Below, in pieces: positions 8,293 to 18,180 of a stretch of 64,000 nt of DNA. This stretch comes from Thalassospira lucentensis MCCC 1A00383 = DSM 14000 (GTDB taxonomy: Bacteria; Pseudomonadota; Alphaproteobacteria; Rhodospirillales; Thalassospiraceae), in the NCBI RefSeq assembly GCF_000421265.1, contig NZ_ATWN01000006.1, forward strand, positions 277,045 to 341,044, written 5' to 3'. A program made the translations under genes and the position numbers. The notes below the pieces were generated by a model. That model saw only the letters and a list, made by a program, of their open reading frames with translations. It had not been told where the DNA came from and did no database searches. Position 1 is the stretch's first letter. Each line of letters starts with the position of its first letter.

Positions 8293-9516
8293 ATGACGTC
8301 TTCATCGCCCAAGCCCAACAGCTACCGCACCCTTCCTGATACGGACGGGCATTTTGGTAATTACGGTGGCCGTTTTGTCGCCGAAACGCTCATGCCACTG
8401 ATTCTTGAGCTTGAGCAGGCCTATAAGGACGCCAAGAATGACCCGGAGTTCCAAAAAGAACTCGATTATTACCTGAAATATTACGTTGGCCGTCCAAGCC
8501 CGCTTTATTTCGCCGAACGCATGACAGCAGAACTTGGCGGGGCCAAGGTCTATTTCAAGCGTGACGAGCTCAACCACACCGGCGCGCACAAGATCAACAA
8601 CTGTATTGGTCAGATCCTTCTGGCCATGCGCATGGGCAAAACCCGCATTATTGCTGAAACCGGTGCGGGTCAGCACGGTGTTGCAACCGCGACCGTTTGT
8701 GCGCGCTTTGGTCTGCCCTGCACGGTTTACATGGGAGCCAAAGACATCGAACGTCAGTCGCCCAATGTGTTCCGCATGAAGCTTCTGGGGGCTGAGGTCA
8801 AACCGGTCGAGTCGGGTTCGCGGTCCTTGAAAGACGCGATGAACGAAGCTTTGCGTGACTGGGTGACCAACGTCGAAGACACGTTTTACATCATCGGCAC
8901 CGCGGCTGGACCACACCCCTATCCGGAACTTGTTCGTGATTTCCAGTGTGTGATCGGCAACGAAGCCAAAGAACAGATCATGGAAGCCGAAGGTCGCCTG
9001 CCCGATCTTCTGGTTGCAGCCATCGGGGGTGGATCAAACGCCATCGGGCTGTTCCACCCGTTCCTTGATGACAAGGATGTCGAAATCACCGGGGTCGAGG
9101 CGGCTGGTCACGGTGTTCATACCGGCAAGCATGCCGCCAGCCTGACGGCAGGCGCACCGGGCGTTTTGCACGGCAACCGCACATACCTTTTGATGGATGA
9201 TGATGGTCAGATCACCGAGGCAGACTCGATTTCGGCTGGCCTTGATTATCCGGGGATTGGCCCGGAACACAGCTGGCTTAAGGATATCGGGCGTGTCAAT
9301 TACGTTGCGATTACCGATAAGGAAGCCCTTGCTGCTTTCAAGCTGTGTTCTGAATGTGAGGGCATTATCCCGGCACTCGAACCCAGCCATGCACTGGCAC
9401 ATGTCATCAAAATCGCACCGACGATGAGCAAGGATAAAATCATCATCGTCAATCTGTGCGGCCGAGGTGACAAAGATATCTTTACCGTGGCTGAAGCACT
9501 GGGAGTTAAACTGTGA
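8293..9516 (+). CDS. trpB: Tryptophan synthase beta subunit
   Basis: A 407-residue PLP enzyme that joins indole and serine to form tryptophan. The PLP lysine is in HTGAHKINN (about residue 97), the catalytic Glu in AETGAGQHG, and the phosphate-binding loop in GGGSNAIG. Start ATG at 8293 follows GGGGAATTT and fits the family N-terminus before [11 protein letters not shown]. The stop overlaps the trpA GTG by 4 bases, so the alpha/beta complex is translationally coupled. trpF, often upstream in this class, is not in the window. Confidence 0.97.
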   Translation: MTSSSPKPNSYRTLPDTDGHFGNYGGRFVAETLMPLILELEQAYKDAKNDPEFQKELDYYLKYYVGRPSPLYFAERMTAELGGAKVYFKRDELNHTGAHKINNCIGQILLAMRMGKTRIIAETGAGQHGVATATVCARFGLPCTVYMGAKDIERQSPNVFRMKLLGAEVKPVESGSRSLKDAMNEALRDWVTNVEDTFYIIGTAAGPHPYPELVRDFQCVIGNEAKEQIMEAEGRLPDLLVAAIGGGSNAIGLFHPFLDDKDVEITGVEAAGHGVHTGKHAASLTAGAPGVLHGNRTYLLMDDDGQITEADSISAGLDYPGIGPEHSWLKDIGRVNYVAITDKEALAAFKLCSECEGIIPALEPSHALAHVIKIAPTMSKDKIIIVNLCGRGDKDIFTVAEALGVKL

Positions 9517-10361
9517 GCGACGCAATCATTGGCGGCAAAGACCGCATCGAAAAACGTTTTGCCAAGCTCAAGGAAGAAGGCCGTGCCGGTCTTGTAACCT
9601 TCATCACGGCGGGTGACCCGGACCCCGAAGCTTCGTTTGAAATCCTCAAAGCCCTGCCAGAAGCCGGGGCGGATATCATCGAACTGGGCATGCCGTTCAC
9701 CGATCCGATGGCCGATGGTCCCGCCATTCAGGAAGCATCGAACCGGGCACTTGCAGCGGGCATGCACATGCGCAAAACACTGTCGCTGGTGCGTGGTTTC
9801 CGTGATCAGGACCACGAAACGCCGATCATTCTGATGGGCTATTACAACCCGATCTACATCTATGGCGTGGCGGAATTCCTTGAAGATGCGCGCAATGCCG
9901 GGGTTGATGGCCTGATTGTTGTTGATCTGCCGCCCGAAGAAGACGCAGAGCTTTGTGTTCCGACGGTCGAAAAAGGTCTATCGTTCATTCGACTGACCAC
10001 ACCGACCTCTGATGACAAGCGTTTGCCGAAACTTGTTCAGAATACATCCGGCTTTGTTTACTATGTGTCGGTGGCCGGGGTAACCGGTGCCGGTTCGGCA
10101 AGCAATGAGCAGATTATCGAAGCAATGGAACGCCTGCGTCGTCATACCAAACTGCCGATCGCAGTCGGGTTTGGCATCAAGACAGCCGCACAGGCTGCCG
10201 AGGTCGCAAGACAGGCCGATGCAGCTGTTGTTGGTTCGGCAATCGTATCAAAAATTGCCGAAAGTCTTGACGAAAACGGCAAGGCCACCGATAAGACCGC
10301 CTCTATGGTTACCGGCCTTGTACGCGAACTGGCAAGCGGGGTCCGGGACGCACGCAAATAA
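9513..10361 (+). CDS. trpA: Tryptophan synthase alpha subunit
   Basis: A 282-residue TIM barrel that cleaves indole-3-glycerol phosphate. The catalytic Glu is in [16 protein letters not shown] and the Asp in [11 protein letters not shown]; the phosphate loop is in [10 protein letters not shown]. The start is GTG at 9513, overlapping the trpB stop as GTGA. Downstream accD lies 61 bases away, in the trpB-trpA-accD-folC order common in alphaproteobacteria. Confidence 0.97.
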   Translation: MSDAIIGGKDRIEKRFAKLKEEGRAGLVTFITAGDPDPEASFEILKALPEAGADIIELGMPFTDPMADGPAIQEASNRALAAGMHMRKTLSLVRGFRDQDHETPIILMGYYNPIYIYGVAEFLEDARNAGVDGLIVVDLPPEEDAELCVPTVEKGLSFIRLTTPTSDDKRLPKLVQNTSGFVYYVSVAGVTGAGSASNEQIIEAMERLRRHTKLPIAVGFGIKTAAQAAEVARQADAAVVGSAIVSKIAESLDENGKATDKTASMVTGLVRELASGVRDARK

Positions 10362-10422
10362 GCAATCGCTGTGCGTTTGTAAAAGAACCGATATAGACAG
10401 AACCTAAGGATCAGTATCCGAT

Positions 10423-11346
10423 ATGTCGTGGCTGACTGAATTCGTCCGTCCCAAGATTCAACAACTTGTTCGCCGGACAGATGTGCCTGAAAATCTTTGG
10501 CACAAATGCAAATCATGCGAACAGATGATTTTCCACCGTGACCTGGCAAAGAACAATCATGTTTGCCAGCATTGTGGGCATCACATGCGGATTTCCGCGC
10601 AAAACCGTCTTGAACTCCTGTTTGATGGGGGTAAATACCAAACCATCGAACTGCCGAATGTTCCGGTTGACCCGCTGAAATTCCGCGATCAGAAAAAATA
10701 CACTGACCGCCTCAAAGCAGCTCAAGCCAAAGCAACCTATAAGGATGCGTTGGCTGTTGCCCATGGTGAGGTCGGTGGTCATGCGACGGTGATTGCCGTT
10801 TTCGATTTCTCCTTTATGGGCGGATCGATGGGGATCGCGGTTGGCGAGGGCATCGTTGCCGCGGCCGAACTGGCATCGGTTCAGGATGCGGCTTTGATCA
10901 TTGTCCCGGCGTCGGGCGGTGCACGTATGCAAGAAGGCATCCTTAGCCTGATGCAGATGGCACGCACCACGGCTGCGATTGAAAAGGTCAAGGAAAAGGG
11001 CCTGCCCTATTTCGTGCTGCTGACCGATCCGACCACGGGGGGTGTTTCGGCATCCTTTGCCATGCTCGGTGACATTCAGGTTGCCGAACCCGGTGCCCAG
11101 ATCGGCTTTGCCGGTCGGCGCGTGATTGAAAACACCATTCGCGAAAAACTACCCGATGACTTCCAGACGGCAGAATATCTGCTGGACCATGGCATGGTCG
11201 ATATGGTGGTTCCGCGCAACGAATTGAACGCGACCTTTGGCCGCCTGATTGACATGATCCGCCGCACCAAACCCGGTGCGTCGATTGTCCCGATCAAGGA
11301 TGCCAAGAAAAAGCCGGACACCAAAGGTGCCAAAGCAGACAAGTAA
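10423..11346 (+). CDS. accD: Acetyl-CoA carboxylase carboxyltransferase beta subunit
   Basis: A 307-residue subunit that, with AccA, transfers carboxyl from biotin to acetyl-CoA for fatty acid synthesis. The N-terminal zinc ribbon is visible as CKSCEQM and CQHCGHHM (residues about 28-50), followed by the crotonase-like carboxyltransferase core with the glycine-rich segments GGSMGIAVGEGIV and SGGARMQEG. ATG at 10423 has AAGGA about 12 bases upstream. It overlaps the start region of folC. accA is not in the window. Confidence 0.96.
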   Translation: MSWLTEFVRPKIQQLVRRTDVPENLWHKCKSCEQMIFHRDLAKNNHVCQHCGHHMRISAQNRLELLFDGGKYQTIELPNVPVDPLKFRDQKKYTDRLKAAQAKATYKDALAVAHGEVGGHATVIAVFDFSFMGGSMGIAVGEGIVAAAELASVQDAALIIVPASGGARMQEGILSLMQMARTTAAIEKVKEKGLPYFVLLTDPTTGGVSASFAMLGDIQVAEPGAQIGFAGRRVIENTIREKLPDDFQTAEYLLDHGMVDMVVPRNELNATFGRLIDMIRRTKPGASIVPIKDAKKKPDTKGAKADK

Positions 11347-12637
11347 CACTGCCCGAAGCGATGCAATCATTGCACGCCTTGGTCAGTTGCACCCGAAAGT
11401 CATTGATCTTTCGCTCGGGCGGATTACCCGGCTTCTTGAAAAGCTTGGTAATCCGCACCTGAGTCTGCCGCCTGTCATTCATTTGGCCGGCACCAACGGC
11501 AAAGGCTCCACCCAGGCTTATTTGCGCGCGATTTACGAGGCGGCTGGCCTTCGGGTTCATTGCTCGACATCCCCGCATCTTGTGCGTTTCCACGAACGTA
11601 TTGTCGTTGCCGGTGCGCAGATTTCCGAACAGGCGCTTTGTGACCTGCTTGAAGAAGTCGAAACCGTTAATAACGGCGATTCCATTACCTTCTTTGAAAT
11701 TGCACAGGCTGCGGCATTTCTTGCCTTTGCGCGCATTCCGGCCGATGTGCTGATCCTTGAAACCGGACTGGGTGGACGGGTGGACGCATCCAATGTGCTT
11801 GATACCCCTGCGGCAACCGTGATCACGCCAATCTCGCTTGATCATCAGGGTTTCCTTGGCGATACGATTGCCAAAATTGCCTTTGAAAAGGCCGGGATCA
11901 TGAAGCCGGGGGTCATCAGCATTCTGGCCCCGCAACCCCTTGAAGCCTTTGATACGCTTGCCCGTCATGCCAATACGATCAACGCGACCATTTTCAATGA
12001 TTTTGACGTCCTTGAAGAAACGGCTGATGGTTTTACGCTGCGCATCGGGCGCGACACATTAAACCTGCCACGGCCTGCCCTTCCCGGTCGGCATCAATAT
12101 GTCAACGCCGCCACGGCGATTGCCGCAGTGCGCAAGGCGAACATACCCGGCTGTGACGGCATGGATGTGGATGTGCTGGCCAATGGTTTGCGCACAGCAC
12201 AATGGCCCGCACGCTTGCAGCGCCTTAAAAAAGGTCCGCTGATCGACGCCCTGCCGGAAAATTGTGAGCTTATCCTTGATGGCGGCCATAATATCGCCGC
12301 TGCCGAGGTGATCTCTGAATGGCTGTCACAGCAGCCAAAGGGCGATACGCTTGTGATTGTCGGTATGCTTGACAACCGCGACCCTGTTGCCTTTCTGGCA
12401 CCACTGGCACCCCATGTATCGGCCTTGGCGGGGATTGTTATTCCCGGCGATCATGAGGCGCATGATGCGATCACCCTGCAAAACGCCGGGCGTGATTGCG
12501 GCATTGCCAAAAGCCACGCCTGTAACGACCTCAAACACGCGGTTGAGGTTTTGCTGGCAGAAACCCCGGCGCCATCGCGGATTTTGATCCTTGGGTCGCT
12601 GTATCTGGCCGGTGTCGTTCTGGAAAATCATTCCTGA
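11300..12637 (+). CDS. folC: Bifunctional folylpolyglutamate synthase/dihydrofolate synthase
   Basis: A 445-residue Mur-ligase-family enzyme that adds glutamate to dihydropteroate and to folates. The ATP loop is HLAGTNGKGSTQAY, the central Mur motif TVITPISLDHQGFLGDT, and the C-terminal ligase domain carries LILDGGHNIAAAE. The start overlaps accD in another frame: ATG at 11300 or GTG at 11327 both precede the conserved SDAIIARLGQLHP segment; I give the ATG. The stop is immediately followed by the stop of the convergent hydrolase, with no spacer. Confidence 0.93.
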   Translation: MPRKSRTPKVPKQTSNTARSDAIIARLGQLHPKVIDLSLGRITRLLEKLGNPHLSLPPVIHLAGTNGKGSTQAYLRAIYEAAGLRVHCSTSPHLVRFHERIVVAGAQISEQALCDLLEEVETVNNGDSITFFEIAQAAAFLAFARIPADVLILETGLGGRVDASNVLDTPAATVITPISLDHQGFLGDTIAKIAFEKAGIMKPGVISILAPQPLEAFDTLARHANTINATIFNDFDVLEETADGFTLRIGRDTLNLPRPALPGRHQYVNAATAIAAVRKANIPGCDGMDVDVLANGLRTAQWPARLQRLKKGPLIDALPENCELILDGGHNIAAAEVISEWLSQQPKGDTLVIVGMLDNRDPVAFLAPLAPHVSALAGIVIPGDHEAHDAITLQNAGRDCGIAKSHACNDLKHAVEVLLAETPAPSRILILGSLYLAGVVLENHS

Positions 12638-13216
12638 TCAGGCGAATGCGGCGATCTTTTCAATCAGATCGTCAGCATCCCCGTCTGACAACAAATGCCC
12701 GGCTGATCTAAGCCGGATGCAGCCCGCATGGGGAAAATGATCAGCGTAAGCGTCCTGATGCCCCGGCGGCACGATGCGATCATCCGCACTGTGACAGAAA
12801 TACAGGTCTTTTAGACCCTGTAATGCGGCAATTTCCGGCGCGGACAAGGCAAAATCCGTAACTTCCCAGTCTTTTAGGCCCCAAAACGGTGCTGAAATGC
12901 TAAAAACCGCCGATAACCAGTTATCATCACGGTATATTTCACGATTCCGCCCGAGGTATTGCAAAATCGTTGACCCACCAAACGAATGACCGACAAGCAC
13001 CGCCCCCGGTCGGGCATCAGACTTGCTGTTGGAAACCACGCGGTCAATTTCGCGAAGCCATAGTTCAACGTCGGGGCGCTCCGGGGTCGGCATTTCCGGT
13101 GCGACAATGCGAAACTGGCCGTCCAGCGCGGCTTCAAGCCGGGCTAGAAACCGGCTACTGCCGTCATCTCCGCCCTGTTTTCCTGCACTGTGGATAAAAA
13201 TCAAGTCGCGGCACAT
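12638..13216 (-). CDS. RBBP9/YdeN-family alpha/beta hydrolase
   Basis: A 192-residue small serine hydrolase with a nucleophile elbow GHSFGG (about residue 96), an acid in FCHSADDRIVPP and a catalytic His in RSAGHLLSDG. The compact size and lack of a lid suit the RBBP9/YdeN group; the substrate is unknown. The start ATG has an excellent AGGAGG 6-7 bases upstream. The gene is convergent with folC and shares no intergenic space with it. Cytoplasmic, no signal peptide. Confidence 0.82.
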   Translation of the reverse strand: MCRDLIFIHSAGKQGGDDGSSRFLARLEAALDGQFRIVAPEMPTPERPDVELWLREIDRVVSNSKSDARPGAVLVGHSFGGSTILQYLGRNREIYRDDNWLSAVFSISAPFWGLKDWEVTDFALSAPEIAALQGLKDLYFCHSADDRIVPPGHQDAYADHFPHAGCIRLRSAGHLLSDGDADDLIEKIAAFA

Positions 13217-13249
13217 AAAGGCCCTCCTCTGATCATGGTTCAGAATGCG

Positions 13250-13945
13250 TTAGATTTCCGGCAAACGGACCTTGCCACCATTGCCGGTTCCAGATCCCCC
13301 ACCCGTTGCATCACCACGGCCATCGGTACTGCGCAGCCGCAGGTTGCCTGCTTTGTGGACTTTGCGGCGATCCTGTCGCACCCCGGGCGGCAGGTTACCA
13401 TGACCCGCCGCACCTATTGGGTCGCCTGCCGGTGTGAAATCGCCATATTTTACCGTTTCACGGCGCACCTTACGTCCGGTTATCCATGTATAACCAAGGA
13501 CATACAGCAAAAATCCACCAACCCCGATGGTCAGGATCAAGAACTGCAAAACCGGGATAAAACTGCCAAAAAGAGCACCACCGCCATAGATCATAAAAAT
13601 GCAAAGGGCGGCCACCGGGGCAAGCGCCAAAAAGAAAATGCCCCGAACCTTGTGCCGAATGGGCCCGTAATGCATCAGCATGGCGTAAAACAGATACATC
13701 AACGCCACAAACACTACGAGTTTGATCAGCAAGACAAAATGATCAAAGTTTGCAAGGCGTTCATTGCGTTCATACACGCCAAAGACAATGAACAAGCCAT
13801 GCAGAACCAACCCAAAACTACCAAAAGTCAGGACAAAACGCAGCCATGCACTGACGCTAAAAAATCTGCGCCATCCTGTATCGTTCGCAGCTATCCCGCG
13901 ACGATCGCCCTTCTTCTTTTTGCCTTGCCGGGTCGAGAGCCTCAT
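13250..13945 (-). CDS. Hypothetical membrane protein with four TM segments
   Basis: About 231 residues from an ATG at 13945, with a basic N-terminus (RQGKKKKGDRR), four hydrophobic segments (FVLTFGSFGLVLHGLFIVF, then LIKLVVFVALMYLFYAML, FFLALAPVAALCIFMI, VLQFLILTIGVGGFLLY) and a charged, Gly-rich C-terminal tail of about 65 residues. I do not recognise the family. A GTG at 14032 with GGGAG nearby would add 29 residues and is a serious alternative start. It lies 33 bases upstream of the hydrolase on the same strand, so the two could be co-transcribed. Function unknown. Confidence 0.6.
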   Translation of the reverse strand: MRLSTRQGKKKKGDRRGIAANDTGWRRFFSVSAWLRFVLTFGSFGLVLHGLFIVFGVYERNERLANFDHFVLLIKLVVFVALMYLFYAMLMHYGPIRHKVRGIFFLALAPVAALCIFMIYGGGALFGSFIPVLQFLILTIGVGGFLLYVLGYTWITGRKVRRETVKYGDFTPAGDPIGAAGHGNLPPGVRQDRRKVHKAGNLRLRSTDGRGDATGGGSGTGNGGKVRLPEI

Positions 13946-14333
13946 ATCATCTGAAAGCTCACGTACCGGACCTGCAGTTTCAACGCCGATGCCCTTTGGG
14001 CTAAATTCCGGCTTGCTTGTTTTCCGGGCCACGAACCGGATCTCCCATGTCCCTTGGGATGAAGTTATCACATCACCATAGCAACACCGCAGCAGAACGA
14101 TAAGCACAAACAGACCGTCCGCCAAAAATCGTCCAGCCCCCGGTATTTAGCTTATTTGTTTTGATATCGAAATATATATCAAGCCAGCGTCAAAGGCCGA
14201 CACTTTTCCACCCGTTTTTGTCAGGAGACAGGTGCGGTTTTTGATCGTAGGCGACACCGCGCCCTCGACTTACCGACACGGATCGGGCATTCTGCGGGCC
14301 AACATTATCCTCGAACATAAGAGCAAGAGACGC

Positions 14334-17180
14334 ATGACAGATTCCGCCCCATCCGACGCCAAAACGTCCAGCGGACAAAAACCGCGCCGCGTCGTACTGG
14401 TTGATGGTTCCGGCTTTATTTTCCGCGCTTTCCATGCCCTGCCGCCGATGACCAGCCCGGACGGCACGCCGGTAAACGCGGTGTATGGTTTCTGCACCAT
14501 GCTGATGAAACTGCGCGAAGACACCAAGCCCGACCATATGGCGGTCATTTTCGACCCCAAGGGCAAAACGTTCCGCAATGATTTCTATCCCGAATACAAG
14601 GCACATCGCCCACCAGCACCGGAAGAACTGGTGCCGCAGTTTGGCCTGATCCGCGATGCGACCCGGGCGTTCAACCTGCCGTCGATCGAGCTCGAAGGAT
14701 ATGAGGCCGACGACCTGATCGCGACCTATGCCCGTCAGGCCGAAGCCGAAGGTTCTGACGTTATTATCGTATCTTCGGACAAGGATTTGATGCAACTTGT
14801 CACCGATCGGGTGCAAATGTTTGATGCGATGAAGAATCGTACCATTGGTGCTGCCGAGGTGATGGAGAAGTTTGGTGTTTCTCCAAACAAAGTCATCGAT
14901 ATTCAGGCACTTGCCGGTGATTCTGTCGATAACGTCCCCGGTGTTCCGGGCATTGGCATTAAGACCGCATCCCAACTTATTGATGAATATGGTGATCTTG
15001 ATTCTCTACTGGAGCGCGCAGGCGAAATCAAACAGCCCAAGCGCCGCGAAAAACTGATTGAGAATGCCGAACTGGCCCGTATTTCCCGACGTCTGGTCAC
15101 CTTGAAAACCGACGTTCCAGTGGTTGAGCAGATCAGTGGGTTTGAATTAAAAGAACCCGACGCAGAAGTTCTTTTAAGCTTTATTGCAAGTCACGGCTTT
15201 AAATCACTGCTTTCTAAAGTAAAAGCAAAATTTGGCGGCGATATTGAATTTGAAAGCCCGACCCAGCCCGGTGTCGGTGTCAATAAAATCAACGTCGAAA
15301 AGGCAGAATATGAACTTGTGCAGGATGAAGAACGTCTAAAGCACTGGATTGCAAAGGCCGAATATGCCGGGACAGTTGCGGTCGATACCGAAACCACGTC
15401 CCTTGATGCCCATCAGGCCAAACTGGTTGGCATTTCACTTTCGACAGAGCCAGGAAATGGCTGTTACATCCCGCTCGGCCATGGCAAGAGTACTGAGAAC
15501 AGCGAAGCCAAAGGCACACAGGGTGGCTTTGATTTTGGCGATGCCGAAGAAACCCCTGCCAAGGCCGACATCCCCAAACAGATCGCGCTTGATCGCGCTA
15601 TTGAGCTGATCAAACCGTTGTTGCAGGACACCGGCGTTCTGAAAATCGGGCAGAACCTGAAATACGATATGATTGTTCTGTCGCGTCATGGCATTGATGT
15701 CGCCCCGATGGATGACACCATGGTCCTGTCCTATGTCCTTGATGGCACCAGCCACGGACATGGCATGGACGAACTGGCTGATCTGCATCTTGATTACCAG
15801 CCAATAAAGTTCTCGGAGGTTTGCGGGTCGGGCAAAACCCAGATCACCTTTGATCAGGTCCCGCTTGATAAGGCGCTGGATTATGCCGCCGAAGATGCCG
15901 ATATCACCCTTCGTCTGCATCGGTTGCTCAAACCCCGCATTGCTCAGGAACATATGGCAAGCGTCTATGAAACGCTGGACCGCCCGTTGGTGCCGGTCTT
16001 GGCCAAAATGGAACGGTTGGGGGTTAAGGTTGATACCGACATCCTTAAAAACCTGTCGGATGACTTTGCCAAACGCATGGCGATACTCGAAAAAACCATC
16101 CATGAAATGGCCGGTGAACCATTTAACCTTGGCAGTCCCAAGCAGCTCGGCGAAATCCTGTTTGATAAGATGAGCCTGCCGGGTGGCAAAAAAACCAAAA
16201 CCGGCGCATGGCAAACCGGTGCTGACGTTCTTGAAGGATTGGCTGCACTCGGTCATGACCTGCCGACCAAAATTTTAGAATGGCGCCAACTGTCAAAACT
16301 TAAAAGCACTTACACCGATGCCTTGGCAAATCACGTTAACCCGCTGACCGGGCGCGTTCATACAAGCTACGGTCAAACCAATGTGAATACCGGGCGGTTG
16401 TCGTCAAACGATCCGAACCTGCAAAACATCCCGATCCGCAGCGAAGAAGGCCGCAAAATCCGCACCGCCTTTGTCGCCGATAAGGGCTGTAAGCTTATTT
16501 CTGCCGACTATTCGCAGATTGAGCTGCGTCTTCTGGCCCATGTGGCCGAGATTGATGCGCTCCGCGATGCGTTCAAAAATGGCGAGGATATCCACGCGGC
16601 CACCGCATCAAAGGTGTTTGGTGTGCCGATTGAGGGCATGGACCCGATGGTGCGCCGTAAGGCCAAGGCGATTAACTTTGGCATCATCTATGGTATTTCC
16701 GCCTTTGGTCTGGCCAATCAGCTGGGCATTGGCCAAAAAGAAGCCAAGGCCTTCATCGAAGCCTATTTCGAAATTTACCCCGGCATTCGCGATTACATGG
16801 ATCAGGCCAAGGAATTTGCCAAAAAGCACGGGCATGTCCGTACCCTGTTTGGCCGCAACATCCATATCAATGGCATCAACGATAAAAATGGCATGCGCCG
16901 AAGCTTTGGCGAACGGGCTGCCATCAACGCCCCGATTCAAGGCGGTGCGGCCGATATCATCAAACGTGCGATGATCGCGGTTCCCGGTACACTGGTTGAT
17001 GCGGGCCTTAAAACCCGCATGCTGTTGCAAGTGCACGATGAATTGATCTTTGAAGCCCCCGAAGACGAGGCCGAAAAAGCCATCAAAATCATCCGCGACG
17101 TCATGGAAAATGCCGCCCATCTGTCGGTCCCGCTGATTGTCGATGCGGGCATTGGCGATAGCTGGGCGGATGCGCATTAG
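14334..17180 (+). CDS. polA: DNA polymerase I
   Basis: A 948-residue three-domain enzyme for Okazaki fragment processing and repair. Residues about 20-300 form the 5'-3' exonuclease (VLVDGSGFIFRAFHAL, EADDLIATYA, DSVDNVPGVPGIG). Residues about 340-540 form an intact 3'-5' exonuclease (AVDTETTSLD, LKYDMIVL, YAAEDADITLRL). The C-terminal polymerase domain shows motif A DYSQIELRLLAH, the O helix RRKAKAINFGIIYG and motif C LLQVHDELIFE. ATG at 14334 begins the family-like sequence; an in-frame upstream stretch lacks similarity. A terminator follows. Confidence 0.97.
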   Translation: MTDSAPSDAKTSSGQKPRRVVLVDGSGFIFRAFHALPPMTSPDGTPVNAVYGFCTMLMKLREDTKPDHMAVIFDPKGKTFRNDFYPEYKAHRPPAPEELVPQFGLIRDATRAFNLPSIELEGYEADDLIATYARQAEAEGSDVIIVSSDKDLMQLVTDRVQMFDAMKNRTIGAAEVMEKFGVSPNKVIDIQALAGDSVDNVPGVPGIGIKTASQLIDEYGDLDSLLERAGEIKQPKRREKLIENAELARISRRLVTLKTDVPVVEQISGFELKEPDAEVLLSFIASHGFKSLLSKVKAKFGGDIEFESPTQPGVGVNKINVEKAEYELVQDEERLKHWIAKAEYAGTVAVDTETTSLDAHQAKLVGISLSTEPGNGCYIPLGHGKSTENSEAKGTQGGFDFGDAEETPAKADIPKQIALDRAIELIKPLLQDTGVLKIGQNLKYDMIVLSRHGIDVAPMDDTMVLSYVLDGTSHGHGMDELADLHLDYQPIKFSEVCGSGKTQITFDQVPLDKALDYAAEDADITLRLHRLLKPRIAQEHMASVYETLDRPLVPVLAKMERLGVKVDTDILKNLSDDFAKRMAILEKTIHEMAGEPFNLGSPKQLGEILFDKMSLPGGKKTKTGAWQTGADVLEGLAALGHDLPTKILEWRQLSKLKSTYTDALANHVNPLTGRVHTSYGQTNVNTGRLSSNDPNLQNIPIRSEEGRKIRTAFVADKGCKLISADYSQIELRLLAHVAEIDALRDAFKNGEDIHAATASKVFGVPIEGMDPMVRRKAKAINFGIIYGISAFGLANQLGIGQKEAKAFIEAYFEIYPGIRDYMDQAKEFAKKHGHVRTLFGRNIHINGINDKNGMRRSFGERAAINAPIQGGAADIIKRAMIAVPGTLVDAGLKTRMLLQVHDELIFEAPEDEAEKAIKIIRDVMENAAHLSVPLIVDAGIGDSWADAH

Positions 17181-17200
17181 ATCAGAAATGACGCCTGACA

Positions 17201-17244
17201 CACAAAACCCCGGCTGCTTTATCGCGACCGGGGTTTTGTGTTTT
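17201..17244. terminator. Bidirectional terminator between polA and dapB
   Basis: CACAAAACCCCGG (17201-17213) pairs with CCGGGGTTTTGTG (17228-17240) across a 14-base loop and is followed by TTTT on the plus strand. The A-rich 5' side gives a T-rich tail on the minus strand as well, so it can serve the convergent polA and dapB. Confidence 0.85.
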
Positions 17245-17270
17245 ACCAAATACTGAGCATATCTGGGCGG

Positions 17271-18071
17271 TTAAAGCCCCAGTACATCACGCATGGAATA
17301 TAGACCCGGTGCCTTGCCCTCGGCCCATTTCGCGGCACGGACTGCACCCTTGGCAAATACTTCGCGCGAGGATGCCTTATGGGTAATCTCGATGCGCTCA
17401 CCCTCGCAGGCAAACACCACCGTATGATCCCCAACAACATCACCACCGCGCAGGGTCGCAAAGCCGATGGTGCCGTTCTCACGCGCACCTGTGTGCCCGT
17501 CGCGTGATCTCACCGACACATCATCAAGCGCAACCCCACGCCCCTTTGCTGCGGCCTCACCAAGGCCAAGGGCAGTACCCGATGGGGCATCGACCTTATG
17601 CTTGTGATGCATTTCAACGATTTCGATGTCGGCCACGTCCTTATCAAGGACGCTTGCGACTTTCTCGACCAATGCAAAGGCAAGGTTCACGCCCACACTC
17701 ATATTCGGCGCGAAAATGATCGGGGCGTTTTGCGCAGCAACCTTAAGCTCGTCTTTCTGATCACTGGAAAGGCCAGTGGTGCCGATCACAAGGATGGTGC
17801 CGGTTTCGGCTGCCAATTTGGCGTGTTTCATGGTGGCCGCCGGGGCGGTGAAATCAATCACCGCATCAACCGTTTCAAACAGTACCTTGGGATCATCGCC
17901 AACCAGAACGCCACTTTCTTCCAGACCGGCAATCAAGGTGACGTCTTTCCCGATAAACGGACTACCGGGAAGGTCCGTGCCACCACCAACGTCACATCCC
18001 TTGGTCTTGGCGGTTTCATTCACCAGCATCCGGCCCATCCGGCCAGCACAACCAACAATCCCGACTTTCAT
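17271..18071 (-). CDS. dapB: 4-hydroxy-tetrahydrodipicolinate reductase
   Basis: A 266-residue NAD(P)H-dependent reductase in the lysine/meso-diaminopimelate pathway. The Rossmann loop is GIVGCAGRMGRM at the N-terminus, and the substrate-binding signature is EMHHKHKVDAPSGTA with its His-His and Lys. Length and both motifs are typical. The ATG follows TAGGAGACCGGAA, a good ribosome binding site. Product feeds peptidoglycan cross-linking and lysine. Confidence 0.96.
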   Translation of the reverse strand: MKVGIVGCAGRMGRMLVNETAKTKGCDVGGGTDLPGSPFIGKDVTLIAGLEESGVLVGDDPKVLFETVDAVIDFTAPAATMKHAKLAAETGTILVIGTTGLSSDQKDELKVAAQNAPIIFAPNMSVGVNLAFALVEKVASVLDKDVADIEIVEMHHKHKVDAPSGTALGLGEAAAKGRGVALDDVSVRSRDGHTGARENGTIGFATLRGGDVVGDHTVVFACEGERIEITHKASSREVFAKGAVRAAKWAEGKAPGLYSMRDVLGL

Positions 18072-18155
18072 TTCCGGTCTCCTAGGATCCGTAATTTCAA
18101 ACGTGTGATTGCTTTATCACATGCCGCCGCACGATGAAATCACCGGAAATGCGCA

Positions 18156-18180
18156 AAAGCCCCTGATTGCTTCAATCAGG
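18156..18180 (-). terminator. Probable terminator of the aldo/keto reductase gene
   Basis: CCTGATTG and CAATCAGG pair with a 3-base loop at 18162-18180, overlapping the reductase stop codon. Read on the minus strand, GGCTTTTGCG follows. The stem is short, so the call is moderate. Confidence 0.5.

Noticed and set aside
13190..13954. Plus-strand open frame of 254 codons opposite the four-TM membrane protein
   Set aside because: Low-complexity Lys/Gln/Asn-rich translation; the minus strand gives four clean TM helices instead.
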